A DNA stretch of 64,000 nt from Pristionchus mayeri (GCA_036245805.1 BTRK01000005.1:43139216-43203215), one strand, 5' to 3'; shown: positions 45,435 through 56,905, counted from the first letter of the stretch. Notes: generated by a model from the sequence alone, not told the origin. Numbers and translations are program-made.

Positions 45435-45615
45435 CCACTATGTGCCACTTGCGCATCGACAATGCTCCTAGTCAACAATTTTTCGGATTTAATTCAAATT
45501 CACTCATTTCCGATAACAGAAACAGTTCTCAATCACCCTTCCATTCCATTCTGAACCCTTCTCATTAACCTAACCCCCCCTCCACTCACTGGCCAGCATG
45601 CATACAAACACACTG
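45435..45615 (-). pseudogene. UBE2G exon 5 relic and adjacent LGAL-like segment
   Basis: Minus strand: about 45615-45585 resembles the SVVSMLASE part of E2 exon 5, and about 45475-45435 repeats the CLGALSMRKWHI-like segment described at 13878-13960. Same spacing as at 15.2 and 14.0 kb. Highly degraded. Confidence 0.3.
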
Positions 45616-45824
45616 CTCCTAAAAGACTAATACTCCTTTCGACAAAATGCTTCCTTGCAGACCAACGATTTTTCATGTGTTAAAAAAGTGCACACCCTTC
45701 ATATTACTGCTTCGCTAAAACATTAACTTTTAAAATCTAACCAGGAGAGTAATTCTTGGATTGCCGTTTGACTACTAAGAAAACGATTGTGATAACTGAA
45801 TAAAACTTCGTAAATAAATATTCG

Positions 45825-45880
45825 CAAGACTGGTGGACGGGCGATGCAAGTACTCCCTTGGATGACGAAGAGACTCTGAA
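45825..45880 (-). pseudogene. UBE2G-like exon 2 relic
   Basis: DNA CCTTGGATGACGAAGAGACT aligns with the exon 2 copies at 17.95 and 55.92 kb (minus strand). The translation is frame-broken. Confidence 0.3.
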
Positions 45881-45921
45881 CAAAGTAATCATTATCGATT
45901 TTTCTTAACACAATACTTTTA

Positions 45922-47496
45922 TAAAAACGCGTTCTCCGTAAGAACGCAGTGAAAGGGTGAGACAGTGGCACAACTCCGCCAAATGGCCTCCCAATGCTCA
46001 AACGTTAGGAATATTACCACTAGGGACCTGTAATCGTTCATTCGAGATTTGAAGTCAAAATATCGATTTTGACCTACAAAAATCGATAATTTCAAATTTT
46101 GGATTTCAACCTGGTGGTATAAATCATTCGAAAGAGCTTGAAAAGTTATGAAAGCATATACATTTTTGTCAAAAAAGCTATCCGGAAGCGGGAAATTGAA
46201 CAAAATGAACAACGTTTCGCTCATTTCGACATATATCGCCGTCACTACCCCTCTTAAGTCACCCCCGCCCTCCAGTTCCGATATATTTTGTGCCACATGT
46301 ATCGTAGAATACGAATAACGTATGAAATCGCCAAATTTTCATTGACGAAGAACTGCAAATAACGCTCGAGATGAAGACTTCCATAAATTTTTTTAGGATC
46401 CGACCAATTATTCTTCACTATCTACTAGTGATACACTTAAAAATCGACAATAAAATACATAAGCGGTCTTGTAGAACATATTTCAGTAATTTCCATACCG
46501 TTACAAATGCATTTTCATGTTCCAAAATAATGATTTGATTTTCGCCACTGAAAATTTTCCCTGCTGCTAACTCACCACAATGCATACCCAGGAATAAGAC
46601 TTGGTGGTAAAACCTCCACCAATATGTCGATGCCCTGATTTTCGATGCTCAAATATGAAAAAAAAACGATTGCTTCGGAAATGTAAACGAACTGTTTTCG
46701 AATTCAATTGTTTCAATTCTAATGAATTTTATGCTTGGAAATTTGGTTCTCATGCAGATTAATCTGAAATTAAAGGGGCGCTCCGGGGAATGTCCAGTAA
46801 CCCATAGTGACAGTGTGGATATTGTAGAGGCCACTAACCCGATCAGAAATCACTTTGTCCGAAGTTCCACAGATGACTCTGAGGATATTTACATACTCAC
46901 AAAGTTCATTGATAGCGCAGGGTCGTGACTGATTATTTTATGTTCCACTTGCTTCGCACTCGCCTATTTCTTCACACTCGCCTATTTCTCGAGCTAAATT
47001 CGCTACAGTTTCCCATTGAGAGCGCAGAATTTTCGTGGTGGGACTCCTAACATTCATTCCCCGATGCACTCCTTTAACGAAAAAATAACAGATTTCGAGA
47101 TTTTATAAAAATGAAAATTTCATAGTTCGAAAAATTGGAAATTTTTGAAAGGAGAATATTGGTGGATTTATAGTTGAATTCGGATTCTTTATGTTAGGAA
47201 AACATTGTCCAAATTCAAATTTACATAATCTCAAAATCGGTGTGTTTACATTTCCGAAGCCATCGATCTGCCATATTCGATTATTGTATAACTTTTCAAG
47301 CTCTTTCGAATGACGTACACCAGATCAAAATCGATATTTTGATCTTGATTTAGATCAAAATCGATATTTTGACTTCAAATCTCGATTGAACGATTACAGG
47401 TCCCTAGTGGTCATATTCCAAAAGTTTGAGCACTGGGAGACCATTTTGGCGGAGTTGTGCCATACCCACTGCATTGTTACAGAGAACGCATTTTAA
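45922..47496. mobile_element. Foldback element with nested MITE
   Basis: About 1.58 kb; ends ACGCGTTCTCCGTAAGAACG and the inverted GTTACAGAGAACGCATTTTA, probable TA target. Inner arm blocks pair well (GTGGCACAACTCCGCC, GATTACAGGTCCCTAGTGGT). Contains TTAA MITE H at 46774-47073. Non-coding. Confidence 0.75.
46774..47073. mobile_element. TTAA MITE family H, copy 2
   Basis: 300 bp between TTAA at 46770-46773 and 47074-47077; ends AGGGGCGCTCCGGGGAATG and CATTCCCCGATGCACTCCT. The interior matches 56227-56512 closely (AACCCGATCAGAAATCACTT, CGCAGAATTTTCGTGGTGGG). Includes a small tandem repeat near 46955-46990. Confidence 0.85.
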
Positions 47497-47984
47497 TACC
47501 AAAACAAAATTAATATTCCTAGTTTGTTAGTATCAAACTAATCGAAGCAAAGATTTACAAAAACAGTCGGAATCACATTTGCAAATATGTAGTCCTCATC
47601 AACTTTACGTTTCATTCATATTATTAGTCCTAACAAACGAAAAGCAAGCGATGTATTGTTTTTATGCTTCCTAAAATATAAAGGATAAAGTCATCTGAAA
47701 CCTTGTCATCTCTCGGATTCAGTCAAGCAACATAAGCCGCCGAGAGATGTGCAATACTGTGATAGACCGAGTAATTTTATACATCGGAAAGAAGAACGGT
47801 AAATCAACGTTCCCCCGACTTCTATGTACAAGGTAACACTGTTGAAACACGAATTTTCCTCGACAACAGTTGTCCAGATCTTTCGACAAGATCCTCATTC
47901 ATTTCCGATAAAGTAAATCTTCAAGGGCCATTTTATTTCATATCATATATTTGCTCTCAATCATATCCCTCCACTCACCGGCCA

Positions 47985-48535
47985 GCATGTTCACCACCGA
48001 CATCAGCATTTTCGCCAAGGACTGCTCGGGAGACCATCTGAGAGCGAGAACTATCTTGTACCTGGCTACCCATTAATCACTTTCACTCGCTCTGCCTGAT
48101 TGGCGAGAGAGAGAGAACGAGAGTAATGGAGAACCGCCCGGGAATGAAATACCTCCAGATAGATAGATGAGGCGCAACAGCTAATCTGATTCACAACAAT
48201 ATAGTTCTAATTGCTGTAGTTCGAGCTAATGATCAAATTTTGATTCGCAAATTGTTATTGAACTTGTTCGACAGCACCTATTCACCGGGTAACATTTTCA
48301 GTACACATGAAACAAGTTGATGTTTTACTCATTATTGTAATCATTTCGGCGGACAACAATGAGCAATACTTCCCCCTCCCATCATCTACTAACATAGCAC
48401 ATCAGCTCCTCTTCTACAGTACTTCCTTAATGTTTACTTTATCCTTCGGATCGCATCCGGGAGCGTACAGTATGAAGATGCACACTCAACCATCATCGTA
48501 GATATTAGGATGGAAGAAATCGCAGGCGAATCTTA
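47985..48535 (-). pseudogene. UBE2G2-like E2 relic, exons 4 and 5
   Basis: The minus strand 48535-48430 reads FACDFFHPNIYDDG, a stop, then VCIFILYAPGCDPKD: the HPN motif, catalytic-type Cys and acidic-loop region of UBE2G2/UBC7 with one nonsense codon. At 48050-47985 it reads SPEQSLAKMLMSVVNMLA, the following exon. Spacing to exon 5 is about the same as at 10 kb, so introns were duplicated too. Upstream DNA near 48640-48700 matches the left arm near 16290-16330 and lacks the 1.1 kb foldback found there. Confidence 0.7.
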
Positions 48536-48721
48536 AAAGTGATCATCAACGATCAAAATTATAAGACAATTACCAAGAGAAGCATTTTAGTGAATGACTA
48601 GTTCGTTAAAAGTTGTGCTGTCTGATTATAACCTTAGCCTGAATTGATGTCCAACGACCTGTTGACGTATGTCGTAAAATATGTATACTCCCTTAGCCCT
48701 TACAATGCGCATATTAGCAGT

Positions 48722-48772
48722 TTGTTGACGACGTCTGTGATCTTCTTGCCGGTGTAGCCAGTCCATTTCCCT
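48722..48772 (-). pseudogene. GPI exon relic (GYTGKK type)
   Basis: The minus strand reads TGYTGKKITDVVNKL, almost identical to GPI over eleven residues (GYTGKKITDVVN). Only this core survives. Confidence 0.6.
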
Positions 48773-48881
48773 AATAGGGAAGAGTTAATCTCTGACTCTC
48801 TCCATCTCACGCTCTCTCGCTCAACAGGCAAGAGTGTTACAAAATGGAGAGACCTCCGTAATCTAGAATACTGCAAATTAC

Positions 48882-48906
48882 CTCATCTGGAATGAGGGTA
48901 TTCTTA
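48882..48906 (-). pseudogene. GPI-like exon 1 relic
   Basis: The minus strand reads SSSKNTLIPDE to a GTAAT donor; the start codon is mutated (ATG to AAT frame). Copy of 39469-39497. Confidence 0.35.
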
Positions 48907-49037
48907 GAGGAGGAAGTTTAATGAAAAGGTCAGGAAAGGAGCACGGTATTTTTTTGGAAATAAAAACACATTAAAAATATACATTTAAAAAGATGGAATG
49001 GTTGAAGTGCGTTCTGATGCACCCAACGAGATATAGT

Positions 49038-49751
49038 TAGAGACCGCAAGGTGGCTGACCGAATTGCTTTGGCATAGTCATTTGTGGGTCTAATGTATCC
49101 CTTTGAGGCTAAATAAGGCCATACTTTTTGCAGTTTGGAGATATCGTATCGTTGACTCGAGTTATGGCCCAAAAACACCTCGAAAGAGTCACAACGGAAA
49201 GGGAGTCGAAATCGGGACGAGACCGAAGTGGGCGGAGCCCGCTCTGCCTTGTTTCTCCAAAAGTTTGAGCATAACTTCGCGTCGAGCTTGCTTGAGGATG
49301 AGAGGAAAGGTAGAGGTCCTCAAGAGCGCGCGCTCTCTGCACACGCCGGGTGAGAGACAAGCGAGAAAGTGGAGAGGAAGGCCCGCCACTTTGCAGTTGA
49401 ATTAGCGCACGCTCTTGACTCTTTGAAATGAAATGATTAATCGGAAAAAAATCCAAAAAATACGTTCTCGGTGTCAATCGACGCCTAAAATCAGGAACTA
49501 TCCATCGCACCATGCCCGTGTTAAGAATTATCGTCGGAACCTTTTCATTCCCCTATAATGAACCCTAATTTTTTAGATATTTCTGATTAGATAATGCATG
49601 ACGGGCACCCTGTCGTTTATAAACACTAGTCAGACGTACTCAAAAATATTTTTTTCCATAATTTTTGGATAACTATTCGCTGCGTCATTTCAAGAACCAG
49701 ATTTCGACGCGCCTCTTTCTCCTCCTAAGTGGGCGGAGCCTGCGGTCTCTA
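49038..49751. mobile_element. Nested hAT-like element
   Basis: 714 bp with ends TAGAGACCGCA and TGCGGTCTCTA, flanked by perfect 8 bp duplications GATATAGT (49030-49037, 49752-49759). It landed in the first subterminal repeat of the host element. A related partial copy lies at 60403-60660, and its interior blocks recur in 6436-7220. GC-rich patches near 49230-49400 hold facing shadow ORFs only. Confidence 0.85.
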
Positions 49752-50441
49752 GATATAGTGGTCCCACTCTAAAATGATGGTCCGAAATAAAAATAATGGT
49801 CCCGTAAATTTAGTGGTCCGGAATATAATGGTCCCATGAATATATAGTGGTCCCAAGTCTGCGACATAAAATTAATGGTCCCACTATAAAAATAGTGGTC
49901 CCATTATTTGCAAAAATAATGGTCCTGATGGTAAGTATAAATTGTATTTTTTCCGCCATTTTTAATTCCTTTGTTGTTATTATGTTATTCAAGTTATCTT
50001 GCAAGTATAATTTGTTTATCATTTGTTCGGAATTACACGAAATATTGCATAAGGACATTAGTGACTTCGACGCAGATGTCTCTGATGCTGTGACACGGCA
50101 CATAAGAGATGGTTAGCAAATCTTTTTCAGAAAAAAATAATAAATAGGATAAATCGGCTAATGAAGGTACGAAGGTAGCAACGACGGAGTTTCAAACAAT
50201 TGATGGTGCAGCAGGGATGCAGAACGCGTTCGACTCTCGGCATCCAACGAAGACAGCCGAGTTCTATTAGTTTGCATCCCGGTAAGATCAACTAGCTTAA
50301 TGCTAACATATGTCCTTCCAATAGCTTTTTGCATTGTCTTTCCCTATACAATCCAGAGGATGCATCTCTTTGAGTATAGTCCACATATGCATTACACTTT
50401 GATCAAAAACTTTCACTATGTGACTTTTAATAACTGATTAA

Positions 50442-50686
50442 AGGAGGAGAAAACTCAAAATTCAATTTTTGAAGCTCTGATTTGCACTGCCTAGGGCTCA
50501 ACAACGATAAGAAGCTCCGAAATTTTCGTATTGATATCTCAATTCCGAACAGAGCTATAGCTAATTGGCTGGGAGCCAGATCAGGGAAAGCTCAGGGAAG
50601 GGGGCGATATATCACGCGACTTGAAGAGAGTGCGTCCCTACGTGAAACATATTCCAACCGGGCGCGCGTTTGCATTTACTCTTCCT
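50442..50686. mobile_element. TTAA MITE family G, copy 4
   Basis: 245 bp between TTAA at 50438-50441 and 50687-50690. Ends AGGAGGAGAAAAC and TTTACTCTTCCT. Nested in the hAT-like element 49000-51012. Confidence 0.85.
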
Positions 50687-51114
50687 TTAATAAAGCTCGC
50701 ATTGTTGTTGTTGCAAGAAGTATGTAATATTCACGCAAGAACGACAATTTAAAACAATTTGAACGTTGAAACGCAACATAATTTATAAGAAAATTAAAAA
50801 AAATGATTGGGACCATTATTTTTCCATGTTTGGGACCACTATATTTATTTTGAATTTTTCGGACCACTATTTTTATAAAGTATGGGACCACTATATCTTT
50901 GTTGGGACCATTATATTATAGTGGCCCCGAGGGACCATCATATTTTTAAGGTACCACTATTTTAGAGTGGGACCACTATCTCTCGTTGGGTGCACCAGAA
51001 CGCACTTCAACCGATGGAATTATAATAAGCAAAACATGTCACTAGGACTAGAGAAAGAGCTATGGAAGGACCCGCATGAAAACTAATGCAACAAGATGAG
51101 AAAGACAGCAACTA

Positions 51115-51290
51115 GGTAAAGGATGACTGTATAATTATTCTATCAGTTTTTATCGAGCAGGGTGATTCAATTCTTATACAACAAACTATAATGGGAAACT
51201 ATAACTATAACTATAATGGGAAAATAATACAACAAAACTCAAGTGGAAAAGCTTCGTTATTGGAATCTCTCAGCGAGAAACGCTTTCGCA
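51115..51290. repeat. Recurrent segment S
   Basis: Both blocks present (TATCGAGCAGGGTGATTCAA and TATTGGAATCTCTCAGCGAG), about 30 bp apart from each other across a small CTATAA repeat near 51190-51220. Confidence 0.4.
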
Positions 51291-51649
51291 TGAGTTTTTT
51301 GAGACTTTAATTCTTCATCGAGTGCTACCTACAAGGCCAGTCAACTTCTTTCAGCACGTGGTAAGACACATCCTGATAGTTTTCCTGATTTTTACTATTT
51401 GTATTCAAAGGCAACGCTCAATGAAATACTGTCATCACGGCAGCTGATATACGAAAATGCCGTTTTGAAAACCGGAAATTTCCTATATGCCGGTTCTGGG
51501 ACAAATGGACCATAAATTTCAATTTGTTGTCATTAGCGTATTTACCCACTTTAATGATGACTAGATAGTGCAAACTTTTTGCAGATTGTTCCCGGCCACC
51601 TCCACTGACTCGTGATACCCGTGATATGGTATCTTTCGGGACTGTTCGC

Positions 51650-51765
51650 TCGCGTGGAGGCCAACGAGAAGACGCAGGTGCAGATGAAAAACGAATTCGC
51701 CAAGGATGAGAAGAGAATCGAGATGAGATGCTCACAGAGAGGAGTAGGATTGAGTGCCGAAGTAA
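51650..51765 (+). pseudogene. GPI-like exon 2 relic on the plus strand
   Basis: Reads VEANEKTQVQMKNEFAKDEK then RIEMR, the same exon as 33.2 and 40.0 kb but on the opposite strand. First plus-strand copy outside the palindrome. Open, with no confirmed splice sites. Confidence 0.45.
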
Positions 51766-52130
51766 AAACAAAAAAAAATACAATTTACCTGATTCTCTCG
51801 TGAGAGGTCAAATTAAAAGTAGCAATTGTCTCTCTTAAACCAAAAAGAGAACAATTCAGAAGCCAGAATGTATGATAGATCAAATATAACTGACTTCGTA
51901 CTCACTCGTGAATATCTCTAAAGCTTAGCAAATCATTTTGAAATGTTTCTCCATTTAGTAGTAGGGGATTGTGGTATGGGGATCAGGAACTATCGATAAA
52001 TTCCAGGGAACAGTCAGTAGGCTTGGAGTGAGGAATCAAAATCACTAACAATATCGCATTACATACGAATCAGCTGTAAGTCTCGTTGATTGAAATCAGT
52101 TCTAATGAAGTCATGGATCGTTTTCTTATA
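51766..52130. other. No recognisable gene
   Basis: AT-rich, no exon or element end seen. Confidence 0.45.
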
Positions 52131-52133
52131 ATA

Positions 52134-53076
52134 TTAGGTTGTCTCAAAAGTTTCTCCCTATTTTATTTTTCAAGCTTTTTCTCGCTTGCATTTCTTGTCG
52201 GTTATTTCCATTTAGTGTAAGTTAGGGTAAGTTAGTTAGTTAGTTATTTAGTTAGTTATTTAGTGTAAGTTAGTTAGTTAAGTAGAATACAATAGTAGGT
52301 TTGAATCGTTTCTAGAAAGCATTATATGCGAATAATTATGCGATATCTGGAAAACTCAGAAAATGTCCATTTTTGGGTGCTCTTTCTTCGTCACTACAAT
52401 TTGAATACGAGCTAACATTTGGTTATGCCCCTCTGATATTTGATACTATAAGGGTTGCTCTTCAAGATTGTAGAAAAATATCCGGCATTCAAGACGTATA
52501 GAAAACATGGCAGAGCAAAAAAGGCTGATTTCGAAGGGCAAATTTCGCCATCTAGCTTTCGAATTCTACTGTTTACGATCAGGTTGTTGTAGACTTCCCG
52601 AATTGAAAGTTTACAACAAACATCCGAGTACTTCACTGACTACAACAATTGAGCTGGCTGGGTCAATCGCAAAAGGTGCAGGGCTATGCAATGTGTATCA
52701 ACAGAAAATTGCCTAGCGTGACTTTTCGAACAAGAGCTCATCCCAAGTGGGAATAACCAGGCCTCCTCACTAAAATGCATACTTCAACATGCACACATAT
52801 CTCGCTTTACAATAGTGTGTCAGTTCTGTGCCTATCACAATTCTCCATTCAACTATGAGCAAATAAAAATCATAGTTCTGGCGAAATTTCGCTGACTTTG
52901 GAAGTTTCCTGTGTTGGTATTACTAATTGTGTAGACCTGTGATAGCGTATTTTCGAAAGAGTAACCAAGCATCATTCGACTACTGTAGGACTTGTGGGGA
53001 TTCATCAACATTGAAGGGAAGGATAAATAAAAATCACAAATTGGTAAAAAAGGGAGAAACTTTTGAGACAACCTAA
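52134..53076. mobile_element. Short mariner-like element
   Basis: 943 bp between TA duplications (52132-52133, 53077-53078). Ends TTAGGTTGTCTCAAAAGTTT and AAACTTTTGAGACAACCTAA are typical mariner termini but differ from the 38.2 kb mariner. A 69-codon ORF at 52507-52716 (FRHLAFEF) faintly recalls the start of a mariner DNA-binding domain; the catalytic domain is missing. Probably an internally deleted, non-autonomous copy. A TTAG-type microsatellite lies at 52222-52290. Confidence 0.8.
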
Positions 53077-53145
53077 TAAATTGTAATTGAAATATTCCAC
53101 CCGCATCCAACGCCCCATTGAAGGCCAATTAACTTTCTTATTTAA

Positions 53146-55622
53146 GAGACCGGATCGGTAAGACTCAACCATAATAACCACCCCCCGGCCACGGCCCCCC
53201 GGAATGGGAACCAGGCCACCATACTTTGAGTGTGTACACCCCTTGGTCCGGTGTTGCACAAAGGGCCATTGATTTATCGATTTCATTTGTATCTAGTAAA
53301 ATACAAGGTCTCAAAGTCAAAAAATCAAAACTTCATAATTTCTGAACGGTACAAGATACACTAAAAATCGCTTTTGCATTACACTAGGTATGCCCAATAA
53401 AATTAAGCTACCCTGACCGAATCTCAGTCCTTTGTATTATCGAATTTATGGTCACAAATTTCGGATTTTGCTCATAATTTTTACCATATGGAAAAACCAG
53501 GACGGCTTACTATGCTTAAAATGCACCTTGATGAAAACTACATTGAAATGATTACTTGTGACATTGATTCATTTTTTACCTTTTCGCACCCAAAGGCTCA
53601 AATGTCTGGAATTTCAGGTTTTTCATTCCAACATTCCTCATTTATAATGTGTCGAAGCAAAATGATGAAAACATAAAATAGAACATGGGAGAATGTTAAA
53701 ACACATCGAAACCCCCCATTTCGAATCTTTCTAAAAATTTCGATTTTCGAAATCTCGATTGACCTCAAATTTGGGCATGTCGAACTGTGGATGTTCAAAC
53801 TCAGGGAGATGCGCATATCACACGAAGTAAAGAATACTTCCACATAAATAAGAAAATTTACATATGAGCTTCTCTACGCCCTTTCAGGTTCGGATTTTTG
53901 TCAGCGAACATTGCACCGCTGATAATGTCGACCAAATTTTTTCGATTGAAATCGACTGAAATCAAGTCGATTTGGTGAAGTCATATCATATTGTAAATTA
54001 TAATGCAAAAACAAAGCAGAAAAAAATGTCGGATTCCTTATTTCGGAAAAAACAATGACTCAAATTCTCGATTATTCCCATGTTTGCCAATTGAAAATTC
54101 AGCGTTTTCGGAATCAAGCCAATCACTTATTATGGTGAGCTATAGAAGAGTAGTAGATGAGTAAGTATAAGTAAAAATGAGCGTAGAAGCTCTTTCCTTT
54201 TCAACGATATTTCGGATCCAATTTAGTCAAATTAGATATCTGACATCATAAGTTCATGCGTATTTCCCTTCCAGTCGGCCGAATCAAGTGGATCTCAGTA
54301 GTATTATGAACTACAACAATAGTCAAATTCAGAAATACTTGTCTTTTAGTCAATGTGCGCAAACTAAATTTTATAAATTTCTGAAATTTCAAAAATTCGA
54401 TTTCTTTAGATGAAGCTACATTGGGGTATTGATAGAATATAATAACATATTTGAACTGTACAAACACTTTCACAATCGAAAGAGTCAAATTCGGCAGACT
54501 GGAAGGGAAATACGCATGCACTTATGATGTCAGATCTCTATTTTGACTAAATTGGATCCGAAATATCGTTGAAAAGGAAAGAGCTTCTACGCTCATTTTT
54601 ACTTATACTTACTCATCTACTACTCTTCTATAGCTCACCATAATAAGTGATTGGCTTGATTCCGAAAACGCTGAATTTTCAATTGGCAAACATGGGAATA
54701 ATCGAGAATTTGAGTCATTGTTTTTCCGAAATAAGGAATCCGACATTTTTTTCTGCTTTGTTTTTGCATTATAAATTGCATTATGATATGACTTCACCAA
54801 ATCGACTTGATTTCACTCGATTTCAATCGAAAAAAATTTGGTCGACATTATCAGCGGTGCAATGTTCGCTGACAAAAATCCGAACCTGAAAGGGCGTAGA
54901 GAAGCTCATATGTAAATTTTCTTATTTATGTGGAAGTGTTCTTTACTTCGTGTGATATGCGCATCTCCCTGAGTTTGAACATCCACAGTTCGACATGCCC
55001 AAATTTGAGGTCAATCGAGATTTCGAAAATCGAAATTTTTAGAAAGATTCGAAATGGGGGGTTTCGATGTGTTTTAACATTCTCCTATGTTCTATTTTAT
55101 GTTTTCATCATTTTGCTTCGACACATTATAAATGAGGAATGTTGGAATGAAAAACCTGAAATTCCAGACATTTGAGCCTTTGGGTGCGAAAAGGTAAAAA
55201 ATGAATCAATGTCACAAGTAATCATTGCAATGTAGTTTTCATCAAGGTGCATTTTAAGCATAGTAAGCCGGCCTGGTTTTTCCATATGGTAAAAATTATG
55301 AGCAAAATCCGAAATTTGTGACCATAAATTCGATAATACAAGGGACTGAGATTCGGTCAGGGTAGCTTAATTTTGGTTATTGGGCATACCTAGCGTAATG
55401 CAAAAGCGATTTTTAGTGTATCTTGTACCGTTCAGAAATTATGAAGTTTCGATTTTTTGACTTTGAGACCTTGTATTTTACTAGATACAAATGAAATCGA
55501 TAAATCAATGGCCCTTTGTGCAACAAGGGACCAAGGGGTGTACACACACAAAGTATGGTGGCCTGGTTCCCATTCCGGGGGGCCGTGGCCGGGGGATGGT
55601 CGAGTCTTACCGATCCGGTCTC
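53146..55622. mobile_element. TTAA/GAGACC foldback element D
   Basis: 2477 bp between TTAA sites (53142-53145, 55623-55626). Same ends and arms as element C, nearly identical by eye. The unique central spacer (about 54265-54505) is in the opposite orientation relative to element C: the spacer ORF lies on plus at 43945-44220 in C and on minus at 54246-54521 in D. Non-coding. Confidence 0.92.
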
Positions 55623-55894
55623 TTAACATAACCGCTTGCAACATGGGAATTTCCAATCGAGTTCGGTCAAAAATGAAGTGTCGTTTCAAAAATTGATGCA
55701 TTCACGCACAAGTTGTTCACGAATAGTAAACCACAGATTAACCCTCCCAACTTGTGTTGCTCTAAGTCATCAACATACTCTGGAGAATCAGGAGTGCAAT
55801 TCATTGGTCGCCCGGTCTACGACAACAATAAAAATAATGCTATTAAATGAATTTTACATATTAGTATATATTTAAATACATTTTATAATCTCGC

Positions 55895-55965
55895 TACTGG
55901 AAGATGTCCTCGTCGATGGGTAATGCGAGCAATCCCTCGAGAGCACGAAGAGTCAGCTATGGAGA
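55895..55965 (-). pseudogene. UBE2G-like exon 2 relic
   Basis: The minus strand reads LTLRALEGLLALPIDEDIFQ, a stop, then R. A clear match to LTLNPPEGIVAGPxNEENFFEW of UBE2G2 with one nonsense codon near the donor. Confidence 0.6.
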
Positions 55966-56226
55966 AGAAACCCTGTTTTTAGTTACCTAATTTAATTATA
56001 TTTCAATAAATTACCTATGCACTGCAATCGCAACTCCTACCAATTCAAATATTAGTACTGGATAGGAAATTAATTCACATATTAGTGATACAGGAGGTCC
56101 ACATAAAAACTCTGACCCGGACTGGCAAAATCTAGCAAATAAAATCGCACATCCCTTCAAAGTTGTGTTTCCCGTAATCATCAACAGGTTCTGGATTACA
56201 AGGAAAGCAATTTATGGCGCCTTTAA

Positions 56227-56512
56227 AGGGGTGCTTCGGGGAATGTTCAGTCACCCATAGTTACGGTGTGGATATTGTATAGGCTACTAACCCGATCAGA
56301 AATCACTTTGTCCGAAGTTCCACAGAGGCGTCTGAGGCTATTTATATACGCGCAAAGTTCATTGATAGAGCAGGGTCGTGACTGATTCTTTTGTGTTTCA
56401 CTCGCTCGACTTACGTTTCGTATCTTTCTTGGGCTAAATTCACTAGTTTCCCATTGAGAGCGCAGAATTTTCGTGGTGGGACTCCCTAACATTCATTCCC
56501 CGGAACACTCCT
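56227..56512. mobile_element. TTAA MITE family H, copy 3
   Basis: 286 bp; TTAA at 56223-56226 and 56513-56516. Ends AGGGGTGCTTCGGGGAATG and CATTCCCCGGAACACTCCT. Its right TTAA is also the left TTAA of the MITE G copy that follows. Confidence 0.88.
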
Positions 56513-56516
56513 TTAA

Positions 56517-56761
56517 AGGAGGAGTAAATTGAAACGCGCGCCCGGTTGGAATATGTTTCACGTAGGGACGCACTCTCTTCAAGTCGCGTGATATATCGCC
56601 CCCTTCCCTGAGCTTTCCCTGATCTGGCTCCCAGTCAATTAGCTATAACTCTGTTCGGAATGGAGATATCAATGTGACAATTTCGGAGCTTCTTATCGTT
56701 GTGGATCTCTAGACAGTGCATATGATAGCTTCAAAAATTAAATTTTGAGGTTACTCCTCCT
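56517..56761. mobile_element. TTAA MITE family G, copy 5
   Basis: 245 bp; shares TTAA 56513-56516 with MITE H and ends at TTAA 56762-56765. Orientation is opposite to copies 1, 3 and 4. Ends AGGAGGAGTAAATTG and GGTTACTCCTCCT. Confidence 0.88.
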
Positions 56762-56834
56762 TTAACAACGAACAATAATTTTCCTAATTGATTAAACACG
56801 AACAATTATAATAAATAAAACAATTAAGTAATCT

Positions 56835-56905
56835 ACCCGCTGGAAGAAGTTATTCTTGTCGACTGGCGAAGTGAGCACTCCCTCGGGTCAACGGATGTTC
56901 TGAAT
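56835..56905 (-). pseudogene. UBE2G-like exon 2 relic
   Basis: The minus strand reads PEGVLTSPVDKNNFFQR to a GTAGAT donor, a good match to PPEGIVAGPxNEENFFEW; the upstream part of the exon is frame-broken by a stop. Confidence 0.6.

Larger units (their letters stand above)
49000..51012. mobile_element. hAT-like element with GTGGTCCC subterminal repeats
   Basis: 2013 bp including nested insertions. Ends GGTTGAAGTGCGTTCTG and CAGAACGCACTTCAACC are flanked by perfect 8 bp duplications GATGGAAT (48992-48999, 51013-51020). Next to each end lies an array of TGGTCCC-type repeats (TATAGTGGTCCCA, AATAATGGTCC), about ten on the left (49755-49925) and about seven inverted on the right (50808-50985). 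Arrays of this kind are transposase-binding sites in hAT elements. No transposase is seen in the interior. Holds the element at 49038-49751 and MITE G at 50442-50686. Confidence 0.85.

Noticed and set aside
49755..49925. CRISPR-like spaced repeats
   Set aside because: Units are short and degenerate, spacing is irregular, and they lie at the ends of a transposable element with 8 bp duplications.
52507..52716. Transposase gene in the 943 bp mariner-like element
   Set aside because: Only a faint N-terminal resemblance; no DDE-type catalytic motif in any frame of the element.
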